A stretch of 7,217 nt of DNA from CAZOIA01 sp964579675 (GCA_964579675.1 CAZOIA010000254.1:1-7217), one strand, 5' to 3'; shown: positions 1 to 7,129, counted from the first letter of the stretch. The notes: a model not told the origin generated them from the letters alone. Translations and numbers: made by a program.

Positions 1-443
1 TCGAGAGTTCCAATCCGACGGGTTGGCAGGGACAGGTCAGTCGTATATCCCCAAGGGCCAGCGAAGCGACGCGAACCTTTGCCCTCTATCTCGAGGTTGA
101 CAATACCAGGCAACCTCATCCCCTGACGCCGGGCTGTTTCGTTCGGGCGGTCATCGAGGGCCCCAGGTTGGAGAACGTCCTCATCGTGCCGCGGGCGGCG
201 ATCAAGCAGGATCAAGTCTTCGTTCATGAAGACGGTCGGGCTTTCCCCCGGGTGGTTCGCATCGACCGCCATCTCTCCGGCCAGAGCGTCGTTACCGGCC
301 TCGATCCGGGCCAGGTCGTGATCACGAGCAATCTCGACTCCCTCTACCCGGGGGCGCCGGTCCGACTGGCGCCCATGGAGTTGGAGGCGGCCGGGCAGAT
401 TGCGGCCGATCTCGAGACCGATTCGCCGGGTGATGGGAAATGA
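1..443 (+). CDS. RND efflux periplasmic adaptor (HlyD/MFP family), C-terminal part, 5' end outside window
   Basis: The reading frame is open from base 3 and its true start lies upstream, so only the last 146 residues are visible; the TTG at 168 is an internal leucine codon (visible residue 56). Adaptors of this family link an inner-membrane RND pump to an outer-membrane channel in the periplasm. The visible part fits the beta-barrel and membrane-proximal domains: a WQGQVSRISP stretch (visible residues 8-17), TRTF (23-26), a VDN turn (32-34), LTPGCFVRAVIEG (41-53), the typical VPRAAI strand (62-67), then a GLDPGQVVI segment followed by L-YPGAPV near the end. The tail after about visible residue 125 is short and acidic. 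The gene overlaps the start of the RND transporter gene by four bases (ATGA), which supports a co-translated adaptor-pump pair. The substrate cannot be told from this fragment. The family call is confident; the N-terminal lipoyl and hairpin domains cannot be checked. Confidence 0.88.
   Translation, partial: ESSNPTGWQGQVSRISPRASEATRTFALYLEVDNTRQPHPLTPGCFVRAVIEGPRLENVLIVPRAAIKQDQVFVHEDGRAFPRVVRIDRHLSGQSVVTGLDPGQVVITSNLDSLYPGAPVRLAPMELEAAGQIAADLETDSPGDGK
429..433 (+). promoter_or_regulatory. Ribosome binding site of the RND gene, inside the adaptor gene
   Basis: GGTGA lies six bases before the ATG at 440 and within the last codons of the adaptor gene. With the ATGA stop/start overlap, it supports 440 as the true start and suggests translational coupling. 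The match to a Shine-Dalgarno core is partial. Confidence 0.45.
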
Positions 444-3400
444 CCTCTCTCCCGAAATTCAGCGTCGAGAACCCGGTCCTGGTCGGGGTGCTGATGCTGG
501 CAATCCTCGTCGGCGGGGCTTACAGCGGCCTGACGCTGGTGCGGGAGATGTTCCCGGAATCCCGGCCCGACCAGGTCATGATTAGCACGCCCTATCCGGG
601 TGCCACGCCCGCTGAGGTTGAGAAGGGGATCTCGATCAAGATCGAAGAGGCGATCAAGGACATCGAGCACATCGACAAGGTCGAGACCCAGATCAGCGAG
701 GGTCTGAGCATGATCCTCGTCACCATGACCAGTGACGCCGAGGATATCGACCAGGTGGTGAACGATTTCAAGGCGGCGGTCGATGCGATCCCGCGGGACG
801 AGCTGCCCGAGGAAGCGGAAGAGACCCGGGTGATGAAGTTCGAGCCGGTCCTGCCGGTGATCTCGGTGTCGCTCTACGGGGACGCGGACGAGGCGGCACT
901 CAAGGACGCCGGCCGGCGGCTGCGCGACGATCTCCTGCTGTTGCCTGGGATCAGTGACGTCGAGCTTGGCGGGACGAGAAAGGCGGAACTGAGCGTGGAA
1001 GTCGAGCCGGAGAAGCTGATCGAATACCGGCTCTCGTTGTCCGCGGTGGCCGACGCGATTCGCCAGGCCAATCTGGACCTTCCGGGTGGGCAACTGAAGA
1101 CGCCGGGACAGAACGTGGCGGTCCGGACGCTCGGCGAGACCGACCAGGTGGACCTGATCGAAGGAACGATCGTCCGCACCGCCCCCGCGGGTGAGATCGT
1201 TCGCGTCGGGGCCCTGGGCCGGGTCATCGACGGTTTCGAGGACACCGACATCAAGGGGCGGTTCAACGGCAAGCCGGCCGTCAGCGTCACCGTGTTCAAG
1301 ACCGGAGAGCAGGACGCGATCGACATTGCTGCCAAGGTCAAGGCGTTTGTCGCGGGCAAGCGAGGTGAGCCGCTCGAGCGCGACCTCCTCGATCGGATCA
1401 GGAAATGGCTGGGCACCGAAAGCGAGGTTGAGCGGATCTGGCGGCAGGCCCGTAACGATCCCTATTCCGGTGGCATCGAGATCGCGCTGTACAGCAATCT
1501 GGCCCGTTTCATCGAGAGCCGGCTGGACTTGCTGAAGCGCAACGGCCTGTGGGGGCTGACGCTGGTCTTCGTGTCGCTGCTTCTCTTCTTGAACTGGCGC
1601 ATCGCCTTCTGGGTGATGATGGGACTGGTGATCTCCATCTGCGGGGCGATCATGTTGATGAGCGCCGCCGGTGCCACGCTCAACCTGATCAGCATGTTCG
1701 GGCTGATCGTGGTGCTGGGCCTGATCGTCGATGACGCGATCGTGGTGGGCGAGAACGTGTACGCCCGCATCGAGCAAGGCGAGGAGCCGAAGCTTGCCGC
1801 CGTGAAAGGTACCGAAGAGGTGACTTGGCCGGTCGTCATCGCCGTGTTGACCACGATTGGGGCGTTCCTCCCTCTCCTGTTCATCGAGGGCCGGATGGGC
1901 GACTTCATGGGCGTGCTGCCGGTGGTCGTCACCTGTGCCCTGGCGATCTCCCTCATCGAGGCATTGTCGATCCTGCCCTGTCACCTGGCCGAATGGCTCA
2001 CGCCGGTCCGGCAGGATATTGTCCAGCACGTCCCGCGACACTGGCTGGCCCGACGAATCGCTCCGTTGCGTGAGAGGCAGCAGCGGCTCGTGACCGGGAC
2101 GATGAGCTATTACTACGAGCGGCTCCTGCGCACGGCGATGGAATACCGTTACGTGACGGTGGCGGCGGCGGCGGCGCTGCTGCTGGTGGCGGTGGGATTG
2201 GTCGGCGGCGGCCGAGTGCCGTTTGTCTTCGTTCAGAAGATGGACTCGGAAACGGTCATCGCGAACCTCGAGATGCCGGTCGGCACGCCGATCGAGAGGA
2301 CCGAGAAGGCGATGCAAGTGATTGAACGAGGCGTCATGGCCCTGCCGGCTAACGAACTCGGGTGCATGTGGACGATGGTCGGAGCCAAGCTCAATATCGG
2401 TCAGAGCGGAGCCATCGCCAGTTCGAGGTCCCACGTCGCCCAGACCATCGTCGAGTTGTCCACCCTGGATGAGCGTGATCGCACGAGCGAGGAGATCATC
2501 GCCGGATTGCGCGCCGCCACCGCAGACATCCCCGGCGTCAATAGCATCAAGTACCTGACGATGCAGGGCGGCCCCGGGGGGGCGGAGCTCGAAATCGAGA
2601 TCACGGGTGAGCGCGTCGATGACCTGGTTGAGGTCGCCGACGAACTGAAAGCGGCCTTGGCGAAGTTCCAAGGCGTTTTTGATATCGCGGATGATTTCGA
2701 GGGGGGGCGGCGCGAGGTGCAGATCGGATTGCTGGACTCGGCCCGCCCGTTGAATCTGACCACCCGGTACCTGGCGACGGAGGTACGGGGGGCGTTCTAC
2801 GGTCTGGAGCCCCGGACCTTGCAGCGCGACCGTGAGGACGTGGACATCCGGGTGCGGTTTCCGGAGGACCGGCGGCGGCGGATCCACGAACTGGAGTCGA
2901 TGCGAATCGCCACGCCGGCCGGCAACATGGTCCCGTTCTGCGAGGTGGCCAGGCTCAAACACGGCGAAGGGTTCTCCACCATCCGGCGGGTCGATCAGCG
3001 GCGGGCGGTGGTGGTCTCGGCCGACGTGGATCAGAGTCAGGCCAATTCCGAGGAGATCATCGCCGAGTTGGCCGGCGCGGTCCCTCTGCTCGAAGCCCGG
3101 TATCCGGGCATGCGGATCGAGTTTGCCGGCAACAAGCGGGAAACCGCCAAGTCATTGGGCTCGCTCAAACGCGATTTCCTCGTTGCTGTCCTGCTGATTT
3201 TCGTGATGCTCACCGGACTGTTCAGAAGCTACAGCCAGCCGCTTATCGTGCTGACGGCCATCCCTTTCGGGCTCAACGGAGCCGTGGCCGGCCACCTCAT
3301 CATGGGGTATCCCCTCACGATTCTGTCAACGATCGGGCTCGTCGCCCTGACCGGGATTGTGGTTAATGACGCCCTGATCCTCGTTGATTTCATCAACAAG

Positions 3401-3700
3401 GAGGTCGCGGGTGGCAAACCCCTGTTCGAGGCGGTTGTCAGCGGCGGGAAGCGGCGACTGCGCCCTATCATCCTCACGTCGCTGACCACCATTCTGGGAT
3501 TGGCGCCGCTGATGGCGGAAACGTCGTTTCAGGCCCGGTTCCTGATCCCGATGGCAATCTCGATCAGCTTCGGGCTGGCGTTCGCCACCGTCCTGACCCT
3601 CGTGGTGGTCCCGGCGATCTACATGATCGTTAACGACTTGCAACGCGTTGGAGCCCGCGTGTGGTACGGCCCTGAGCCCCAACCGATGCCGAATGGGTGA
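440..3700 (+). CDS. RND efflux transporter permease, HAE1/AcrB type
   Basis: This is an inner-membrane proton antiporter that takes substrates from the periplasm or membrane and passes them to an outer-membrane channel through the adaptor encoded just upstream. At 1086 residues it has full RND length. It shows the duplicated layout: TM1 about residues 12-30 followed by an MFPE motif, a porter domain, TM2-TM6 about 370-515, TM7 about 571-590, a second porter domain, and TM8-TM12 about 912-1065. TM4 carries the paired aspartates D431-D432 in GLIVDDAIV, the proton relay site. TM10 has GIVVNDALILVD with N976 where AcrB has lysine, a variant that I recall from other HAE1 pumps. RLRPIILTSLTTI near 1008 is the conserved TM11 entry. 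A charged, helix-like segment at about 307-344 (KWLGTESEVERIWRQ within it) seems to be extra relative to common family members. The ATG at 440 overlaps the adaptor stop and has GGTGA six bases upstream, so translation is probably coupled. The substrate is unknown. Confidence 0.95.
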   Translation: MTSLPKFSVENPVLVGVLMLAILVGGAYSGLTLVREMFPESRPDQVMISTPYPGATPAEVEKGISIKIEEAIKDIEHIDKVETQISEGLSMILVTMTSDAEDIDQVVNDFKAAVDAIPRDELPEEAEETRVMKFEPVLPVISVSLYGDADEAALKDAGRRLRDDLLLLPGISDVELGGTRKAELSVEVEPEKLIEYRLSLSAVADAIRQANLDLPGGQLKTPGQNVAVRTLGETDQVDLIEGTIVRTAPAGEIVRVGALGRVIDGFEDTDIKGRFNGKPAVSVTVFKTGEQDAIDIAAKVKAFVAGKRGEPLERDLLDRIRKWLGTESEVERIWRQARNDPYSGGIEIALYSNLARFIESRLDLLKRNGLWGLTLVFVSLLLFLNWRIAFWVMMGLVISICGAIMLMSAAGATLNLISMFGLIVVLGLIVDDAIVVGENVYARIEQGEEPKLAAVKGTEEVTWPVVIAVLTTIGAFLPLLFIEGRMGDFMGVLPVVVTCALAISLIEALSILPCHLAEWLTPVRQDIVQHVPRHWLARRIAPLRERQQRLVTGTMSYYYERLLRTAMEYRYVTVAAAAALLLVAVGLVGGGRVPFVFVQKMDSETVIANLEMPVGTPIERTEKAMQVIERGVMALPANELGCMWTMVGAKLNIGQSGAIASSRSHVAQTIVELSTLDERDRTSEEIIAGLRAATADIPGVNSIKYLTMQGGPGGAELEIEITGERVDDLVEVADELKAALAKFQGVFDIADDFEGGRREVQIGLLDSARPLNLTTRYLATEVRGAFYGLEPRTLQRDREDVDIRVRFPEDRRRRIHELESMRIATPAGNMVPFCEVARLKHGEGFSTIRRVDQRRAVVVSADVDQSQANSEEIIAELAGAVPLLEARYPGMRIEFAGNKRETAKSLGSLKRDFLVAVLLIFVMLTGLFRSYSQPLIVLTAIPFGLNGAVAGHLIMGYPLTILSTIGLVALTGIVVNDALILVDFINKEVAGGKPLFEAVVSGGKRRLRPIILTSLTTILGLAPLMAETSFQARFLIPMAISISFGLAFATVLTLVVVPAIYMIVNDLQRVGARVWYGPEPQPMPNG

Positions 3701-3850
3701 TGGATGCGGAAGTGGAACAGGTGGATGGGGATCTCGATCCCGGTCGTGAGGCGTGCGGGCGTGAAGCTCGGAGAATGAGACGATGAGAGATAGAGCCGCT
3801 TGCGGCTTCGCGAAGTCAAAGGCCAGTGTCATGTCCCGTTCGGGTCGAGC

Positions 3851-3876
3851 CCGGCCCCTGATTGCTCTGGGGCCGG
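3851..3876. terminator. GC-rich hairpin between convergent genes, possible bidirectional terminator
   Basis: CCGGCCCC (3851-3858) and GGGGCCGG (3869-3876) are perfect inverted repeats forming an 8-bp, all-GC stem with a 10-base loop. The hairpin starts ten bases after the stop codon of the exchanger gene on the minus strand and lies about 150 bases after the RND stop on the plus strand, so it could serve both. No T-run follows on either strand, so it is not a classical intrinsic terminator; it may be a weak terminator or an RNA 3'-end stabiliser. Confidence 0.45.
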
Positions 3877-3885
3877 CGGGACCGT

Positions 3886-4353
3886 CTACTGGCCCGGCTT
3901 GACCGAATAGCTGAGCCAACTGTAGACAACGAACCCGGTCACCAGAATGAGCCCGTCGATTCTGGAAATCCTCTGGCGGAACAACAGGCACAGCAGCAGG
4001 TACAGGCTGGCACCGACGAACGCGATGATCACGACGGGGTTGACCTCGCTGCCGTCGCTGCCTTTGACGGTGATCGGCATGATAACCACCCCCGTTCCCA
4101 GGACGCCGAGTACGTTGATGATGTTGCTTCCCACGATGTTGCCGAGCCCGATGCCGGCCTTGCCCTGAGCGGAGGCCACGATGACCGCGATCAACTCGGG
4201 CAGGGACGTGCCGAGGGCGACGACGGTGGCACCGATGATCATCTCGGTCACCCCGAACGCCCGGGCCAGGTTAGACGCCCCGTACACAAGCACGTATGCC
4301 CCCAGCGTCATGAGGGCGAACCCACCGGTGATGGCGAGGATGTCGATGAACAT
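3886..4353 (-). CDS. Half-length Na+/Ca2+ exchanger-like membrane protein (CaCA family, single alpha-repeat)
   Basis: This is a 155-residue, very hydrophobic protein with five predicted membrane segments (about 3-24, 36-61, 66-94, 104-125, 132-149). Cation/Ca2+ exchangers normally have ten, built from two inverted halves that each carry an alpha-repeat. Here one complete alpha-repeat is visible: GATVVALGTSLPEL (41-54, with E53) and GNIVGSNIINVLG (71-83, with S76 and N80). E53, S76 and N80 match the ion-binding Glu, Ser and Asn of alpha-1 in NCX_Mj as I recall them. The ISRIDGLILV stretch at 129-138 fits the end of the N-terminal half. The second half is absent: the stop at 3886 leaves 185 bases before the RND gene. 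I chose the ATG at 4353 because AAAGGA lies six bases upstream and it places TM1 as in relatives. ATG at 4386 (166 aa) or TTG at 4404 (172 aa) would add a polar, lysine-rich leader. The gene follows pyrC on the same strand. It may work as a homodimer or be a truncated remnant; ion specificity is unproven. Confidence 0.8.
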   Translation of the reverse strand: MFIDILAITGGFALMTLGAYVLVYGASNLARAFGVTEMIIGATVVALGTSLPELIAVIVASAQGKAGIGLGNIVGSNIINVLGVLGTGVVIMPITVKGSDGSEVNPVVIIAFVGASLYLLLCLLFRQRISRIDGLILVTGFVVYSWLSYSVKPGQ

Positions 4354-4359
4354 CTTTTT

Positions 4360-4365
4360 TCCTTT
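4360..4365 (-). promoter_or_regulatory. Ribosome binding site that decides the exchanger start
   Basis: On the minus strand AAAGGA is followed by six bases and then the ATG at 4353. The ATG at 4386 and the TTG at 4404 have no comparable site, only a weak GAG. This favours the 155-residue protein. Confidence 0.55.
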
Positions 4366-4422
4366 GCCAGAATCTTTGCTTTGCATGTCGGTCTCGGGCT
4401 CCAACCCGCGGGGGCGGGGACT

Positions 4423-5724
4423 TCACGGGGCGGTGACGCGGCCAAACTGGTGTTTGACCTCACCGCCGACGATGGTGGTGACGGCCCGGCCCGTGACCGG
4501 CCGGCCGTCGAACGGGCAGTTCTTGCTCTTGGACTTGAACTGCCCAGCGTCGATCGTCCACTGAAGATTCGGGTCGATCAGGGTGACGTCGGCGTCCGCG
4601 CCTGGGGACAACGTTCCCTTGTTGAGCGAAAGCACCCGGGCCGGCCCAACCGTTAACCGTTCGATCAGTGCCGGCCAGGCGAGCAAACCGGGGGCGATCA
4701 GCGCTTTCGCCACCAGCGGCAGGGCCGTCTCCAGGCCGATGATCCCGAACGGGGCGTAAAGGAACTCCAGCTCCTTTTCCTGTATCCCGTGCGGCGCATG
4801 GTCGGTGACCAGCGCGTCGATCGTCCCGTCCGCCACTCCGTTCAGGCACGCGACCACGTCGTCACGGGTGCGCAGCGGCGGGTTCACCTTGAAGTTCGTA
4901 TCGTAGGTCGCGCACTCGTCCTCGGTCAGCAGGAGGTGGTGGACACAGACTTCCGCCGTTACCGGCAGCCCGGCCGCCTTGGCTTGCCGGACCAACTCGA
5001 CCGCCCGCACGGTGGAGATGTGGCAGGCGTGATACCGCGCGCCCGTCTCGCGCACGAGCGTCAGGTCACGTTGGAGCATCAGCTCCTCGGCAATGGGATC
5101 GATTCCGGGCAAACCGAGCCGGGCCGCCATTTCCCCCCCGTTCATCACCCCGCCTGCCGACGCATCGGGATCCTCGCAGTGCTGGAGAATCGGCCGATTG
5201 AACATGCGTATGTATTGCAGCGCGCGGAGCATGGTGCCCGTGCTCGCAACCCCGCTGCCGTCGTCAGAGAATCCGACCGCGCCGGCCCGGACCATCTGGC
5301 CCATTTCCGCCAGCTCCTTGCCCTCGCGACCCTTGGTCACCGCTCCGATCGGATAAACGTTGCACAGACCGGCACGCGAGGCCTGACGGTAGACGAACTC
5401 GATCGCCGCCTCGTCGTCGAGGGCCGGGCTCGTGTTGGGCATACAGGCCACCGACGTGAACCCGCCCGCGACCGCCGCCGCACTCCCGGTCGCGATCGTT
5501 TCTTCATTTTCATCGCCCGGCTCACGGAAATGGACGTGGATGTCGATCAGCCCCGGGCAGACGATGAGCCCGTCCGCCTCGATGACCTGGGCGTCGTACT
5601 CGGTGATGTGGTCGCCGATCCGGGCCACCTTCCCGTCGGCCAGCAGCAGATCGCCGACCCGATCCACCTCCGACGCGGGATCGATGATCCGTGCGCTCTT
5701 GATCAGCGTTTTTCTGTTTGCCAT
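4423..5724 (-). CDS. pyrC: Dihydroorotase, type I (PyrC)
   Basis: This cytoplasmic zinc amidohydrolase interconverts N-carbamoyl-L-aspartate and L-dihydroorotate, the third step of de novo pyrimidine synthesis. The 433-residue length is typical of bacterial type I enzymes. Expected metal and substrate residues are all in place: H63 and H65 in HVHFREPG (63-70), with R67 for substrate; N97 in MPNTSP; the SDDG aspartates D154/D155, which replace the carbamylated lysine of type II enzymes; H182 in QHCED; H235 in CHIST; N281 in NPPLR; and D308 and H312 in TDHAPH, with D308 the likely catalytic base. The C-terminal FDGRPVTGRAVTTIVGG strand (405-421) returns to the small beta-sandwich domain, as in other amidohydrolases. 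The ATG at 5724 is preceded by an AGG-type weak Shine-Dalgarno and matches the usual N-terminus. No pyrB lies beside it; upstream is a divergent DapA-like gene, and downstream on the same strand, 69 bases away, is the half-length exchanger. Hydantoinase and allantoinase are less likely, given the SDDG and NPPLR motifs. Confidence 0.96.
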   Translation of the reverse strand: MANRKTLIKSARIIDPASEVDRVGDLLLADGKVARIGDHITEYDAQVIEADGLIVCPGLIDIHVHFREPGDENEETIATGSAAAVAGGFTSVACMPNTSPALDDEAAIEFVYRQASRAGLCNVYPIGAVTKGREGKELAEMGQMVRAGAVGFSDDGSGVASTGTMLRALQYIRMFNRPILQHCEDPDASAGGVMNGGEMAARLGLPGIDPIAEELMLQRDLTLVRETGARYHACHISTVRAVELVRQAKAAGLPVTAEVCVHHLLLTEDECATYDTNFKVNPPLRTRDDVVACLNGVADGTIDALVTDHAPHGIQEKELEFLYAPFGIIGLETALPLVAKALIAPGLLAWPALIERLTVGPARVLSLNKGTLSPGADADVTLIDPNLQWTIDAGQFKSKSKNCPFDGRPVTGRAVTTIVGGEVKHQFGRVTAP

Positions 5725-5798
5725 GGCGGTCTTACCTGCGGCCCACGCGTACTGAGTCCCATTGTCACCTGGCGATGAGCCGGGATCATCGGGGGCGG

Positions 5799-5804
5799 AT
5801 TGTA
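5799..5804 (-). promoter_or_regulatory. Candidate -10 box for pyrC
   Basis: TACAAT (minus strand, 5804 to 5799) matches the sigma-70 -10 consensus at five of six positions and lies 74 bases upstream of the pyrC ATG. No convincing -35 box is seen 16-18 bases further up, so the call is weak. The leader would be about 65-70 bases. Confidence 0.28.
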
Positions 5805-5986
5805 CACGAATCTGCGGCGGAATACCTGCTTGGCGCCCTGGCCTCGGGTTGCATGTACCTGAAAGGGCTTACGAGTTCAAGGCACGGTTCTCGGCCTTTC
5901 CTCCCCGACACTGCACACCTTCTCTAGATTCCCCAGGCCAAGCTGACGCTGAAAAACGCGGCCGAGCATGGTGAAGCCCTGCCTGC

Positions 5987-6015
5987 TTGCAGCAACGCAT
6001 CCTGGTGGATATGAT
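5987..6015 (+). promoter_or_regulatory. Candidate sigma-70 promoter for the DapA-like gene
   Basis: TTGCAG (5987-5992), an exact 17-base spacer, and TATGAT (6010-6015) resemble a housekeeping promoter: the -35 box keeps the TTG core and the -10 box matches five of six positions. Transcription would start near 6022, giving a leader of about 37 bases before the ATG at 6059. If real, it excludes the upstream in-frame start codons at 5987 and 6011, which lie within the promoter. It is seen by eye only. Confidence 0.38.
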
Positions 6016-6058
6016 TAGCTCATGGCCCGAAGGAAGAAGCGAACTTTCGTGGTGTCGT

Positions 6059-7129
6059 ATGTCGTTACCGATACCTGGCCCGGACGTGCTGACCCTGCTG
6101 AGGCGGGGCGTGGTTATTCCGGCGCATCCGTTGGCGCTCGATGCCCGGCGCAGGCTGGACGAGCGGCGGCAGCGGGCCCTGACGCGTTATTACCTGGCGG
6201 CGGGTGCGGGGGGCGTGGCGGTCGGGGTGCATACCACGCAATTTGCGATACGTGAGCCTGCGGTCGGGCTGCTGGGCCCCGTGCTGGGACTGGCGGCGGC
6301 GGAGGTTCGGCGACACGGCGAGCAGGGAAACGGCCCCGTCATCAAAGTGGCCGGCATCTGCGGCGAAGCCAAACCGGCGGTGGCAGAGGCTTCGCTGGCC
6401 AGGGAACTCGGTTATGACCTTGGCCTGTTGAGCCTGGCCGCACTCAAGACCCAGCCGATCGAACGTCTGATTCAGCACGCGCGGATCGTCGCGGAGGTCA
6501 TACCCATCATGGGGTTCTATCTTCAGCCCGCGGTGGGCGGCCGGGTGTTGCCGTTTGCGTTCTGGCGGGAGCTGGCTCAGATCGAGAACCTGGTGGCGGT
6601 CAAGATCGCGCCGTTCAACCGGTACCGGACGATCGACGTCGTGCGGGCGCTGGCCGAGAGTGGCCGCGCCGGTGAGATCGCGCTTTATACCGGCAACGAC
6701 GACAATATCATTCCCGATCTGCTGTCGGACCATACGTTCACCTGCAGCGGCAGGCCGGTGACCCAGCGGATCGTCGGCGGATTGCTCGGGCACTGGGCCG
6801 TCTGGACCCGGCGGGCGGTGGAGCAGCTTGAAGCGATCCACGAGACCGTTGCCGCGAACGAACGACATGCCCACTGGCTCACCCGAGGCGTCGAGATCAC
6901 CGATGCCAATGCCGCCTTTTTTGATGCCGCCAATGGGTTCGCCGGTTGCATCGCGGGCATTCATGAGGTGCTCCGACGCCAACGACTGCTGGAGGGGCGA
7001 TGGTGTCTGGACCCCCGTGAGGACCTGTCTCCCGGGCAGATGGAGGAGATCGACCGCGTATATGCCGCTTATCCGCATCTCAACGATGACGCGTTCGTCG
7101 AAGCGAACCGCGATGCGTGGCTGGCGTGA
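6059..7129 (+). CDS. Dihydrodipicolinate synthase (DapA)-like aldolase family protein
   Basis: This is a 356-residue TIM-barrel aldolase of the DHDPS/N-acetylneuraminate lyase superfamily, which joins or splits keto acids through a lysine Schiff base in the cytoplasm. Landmarks in order: VVIPAHPLALD (18-28); GVAVGVHTTQF (52-62), with T59-T60 in the place of the DapA threonine pair; GFYLQPAVGG (152-161), with Y154 at the proton-relay tyrosine position; and VAVKIAPF (179-186), with K182 the probable Schiff-base lysine. The C-terminal part (about 290-356) has GIHEVLRRQRLLEG and LDPREDLSPGQ and is longer than in true DapA (about 290-300 residues). The usual GTTGE motif is replaced by GVHTTQ, so lysine biosynthesis is unlikely; substrate unknown. 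I chose ATG 6059 because homologous sequence begins just after it. In-frame TTG 5987 or ATG 6011 would add 24 or 16 residues without family character, although ATG 6011 has GGTGG just upstream. The gene diverges from pyrC and stands alone in the window. Confidence 0.85.
   Translation: MSLPIPGPDVLTLLRRGVVIPAHPLALDARRRLDERRQRALTRYYLAAGAGGVAVGVHTTQFAIREPAVGLLGPVLGLAAAEVRRHGEQGNGPVIKVAGICGEAKPAVAEASLARELGYDLGLLSLAALKTQPIERLIQHARIVAEVIPIMGFYLQPAVGGRVLPFAFWRELAQIENLVAVKIAPFNRYRTIDVVRALAESGRAGEIALYTGNDDNIIPDLLSDHTFTCSGRPVTQRIVGGLLGHWAVWTRRAVEQLEAIHETVAANERHAHWLTRGVEITDANAAFFDAANGFAGCIAGIHEVLRRQRLLEGRWCLDPREDLSPGQMEEIDRVYAAYPHLNDDAFVEANRDAWLA

Larger units (their letters stand above)
5725..6058. other. 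Divergent intergenic region between pyrC and the DapA-like gene
   Basis: These 334 bases separate two divergent genes. Short open frames here (for example 5718-5927 and 5762-5974) give low-complexity peptides with no recognisable motif and no good ribosome site, so I do not call a gene. I see no tRNA, riboswitch or repeat. The region most likely holds the promoters of both genes; candidates are listed separately. Confidence 0.6.

Noticed and set aside
2158..2200. GGC/CTG trinucleotide-like repeat
   Set aside because: It encodes the Ala/Leu-rich TM7 helix of the pump; codon bias plus helix composition explains it.
2576..2707. Two runs of seven G (2576-2582 and 2701-2707) in the RND gene as possible phase-variation or frameshift sites
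   Set aside because: The reading frame is intact across both, they encode ordinary Gly residues in a family-consistent stretch, and such runs are expected in GC-rich genes.
344..2962. An 872-residue open frame on the minus strand, antisense to the RND gene
   Set aside because: It is rich in Arg, His, Asp, Gln and Pro with no domain or membrane character, as expected from the reverse of a GC-rich coding sequence. The plus-strand frame is an unmistakable RND transporter.
4789..5778. A 329-residue open frame antisense to pyrC, and a 264-residue frame (3862-4656) antisense to the exchanger and pyrC end
   Set aside because: Both have shadow-type composition (Arg, Asp, His and Gly rich) and no motifs, while the opposite strand encodes clear enzymes or transporters.
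5845..5900. A GTTCAA-containing stretch that resembles a tRNA T-loop
   Set aside because: No acceptor stem, anticodon arm or D-arm can be folded around it.
6022..6255. A 77-residue plus-strand frame beginning MARRKKRTF
   Set aside because: It runs out of frame over the start of the DapA-like gene. Its basic start looks protein-like, but the rest is shadow sequence with no family match I know.
6065..7078. A 337-residue minus-strand frame opposite the DapA-like gene
   Set aside because: No recognisable motif; the plus strand carries all the aldolase landmarks.
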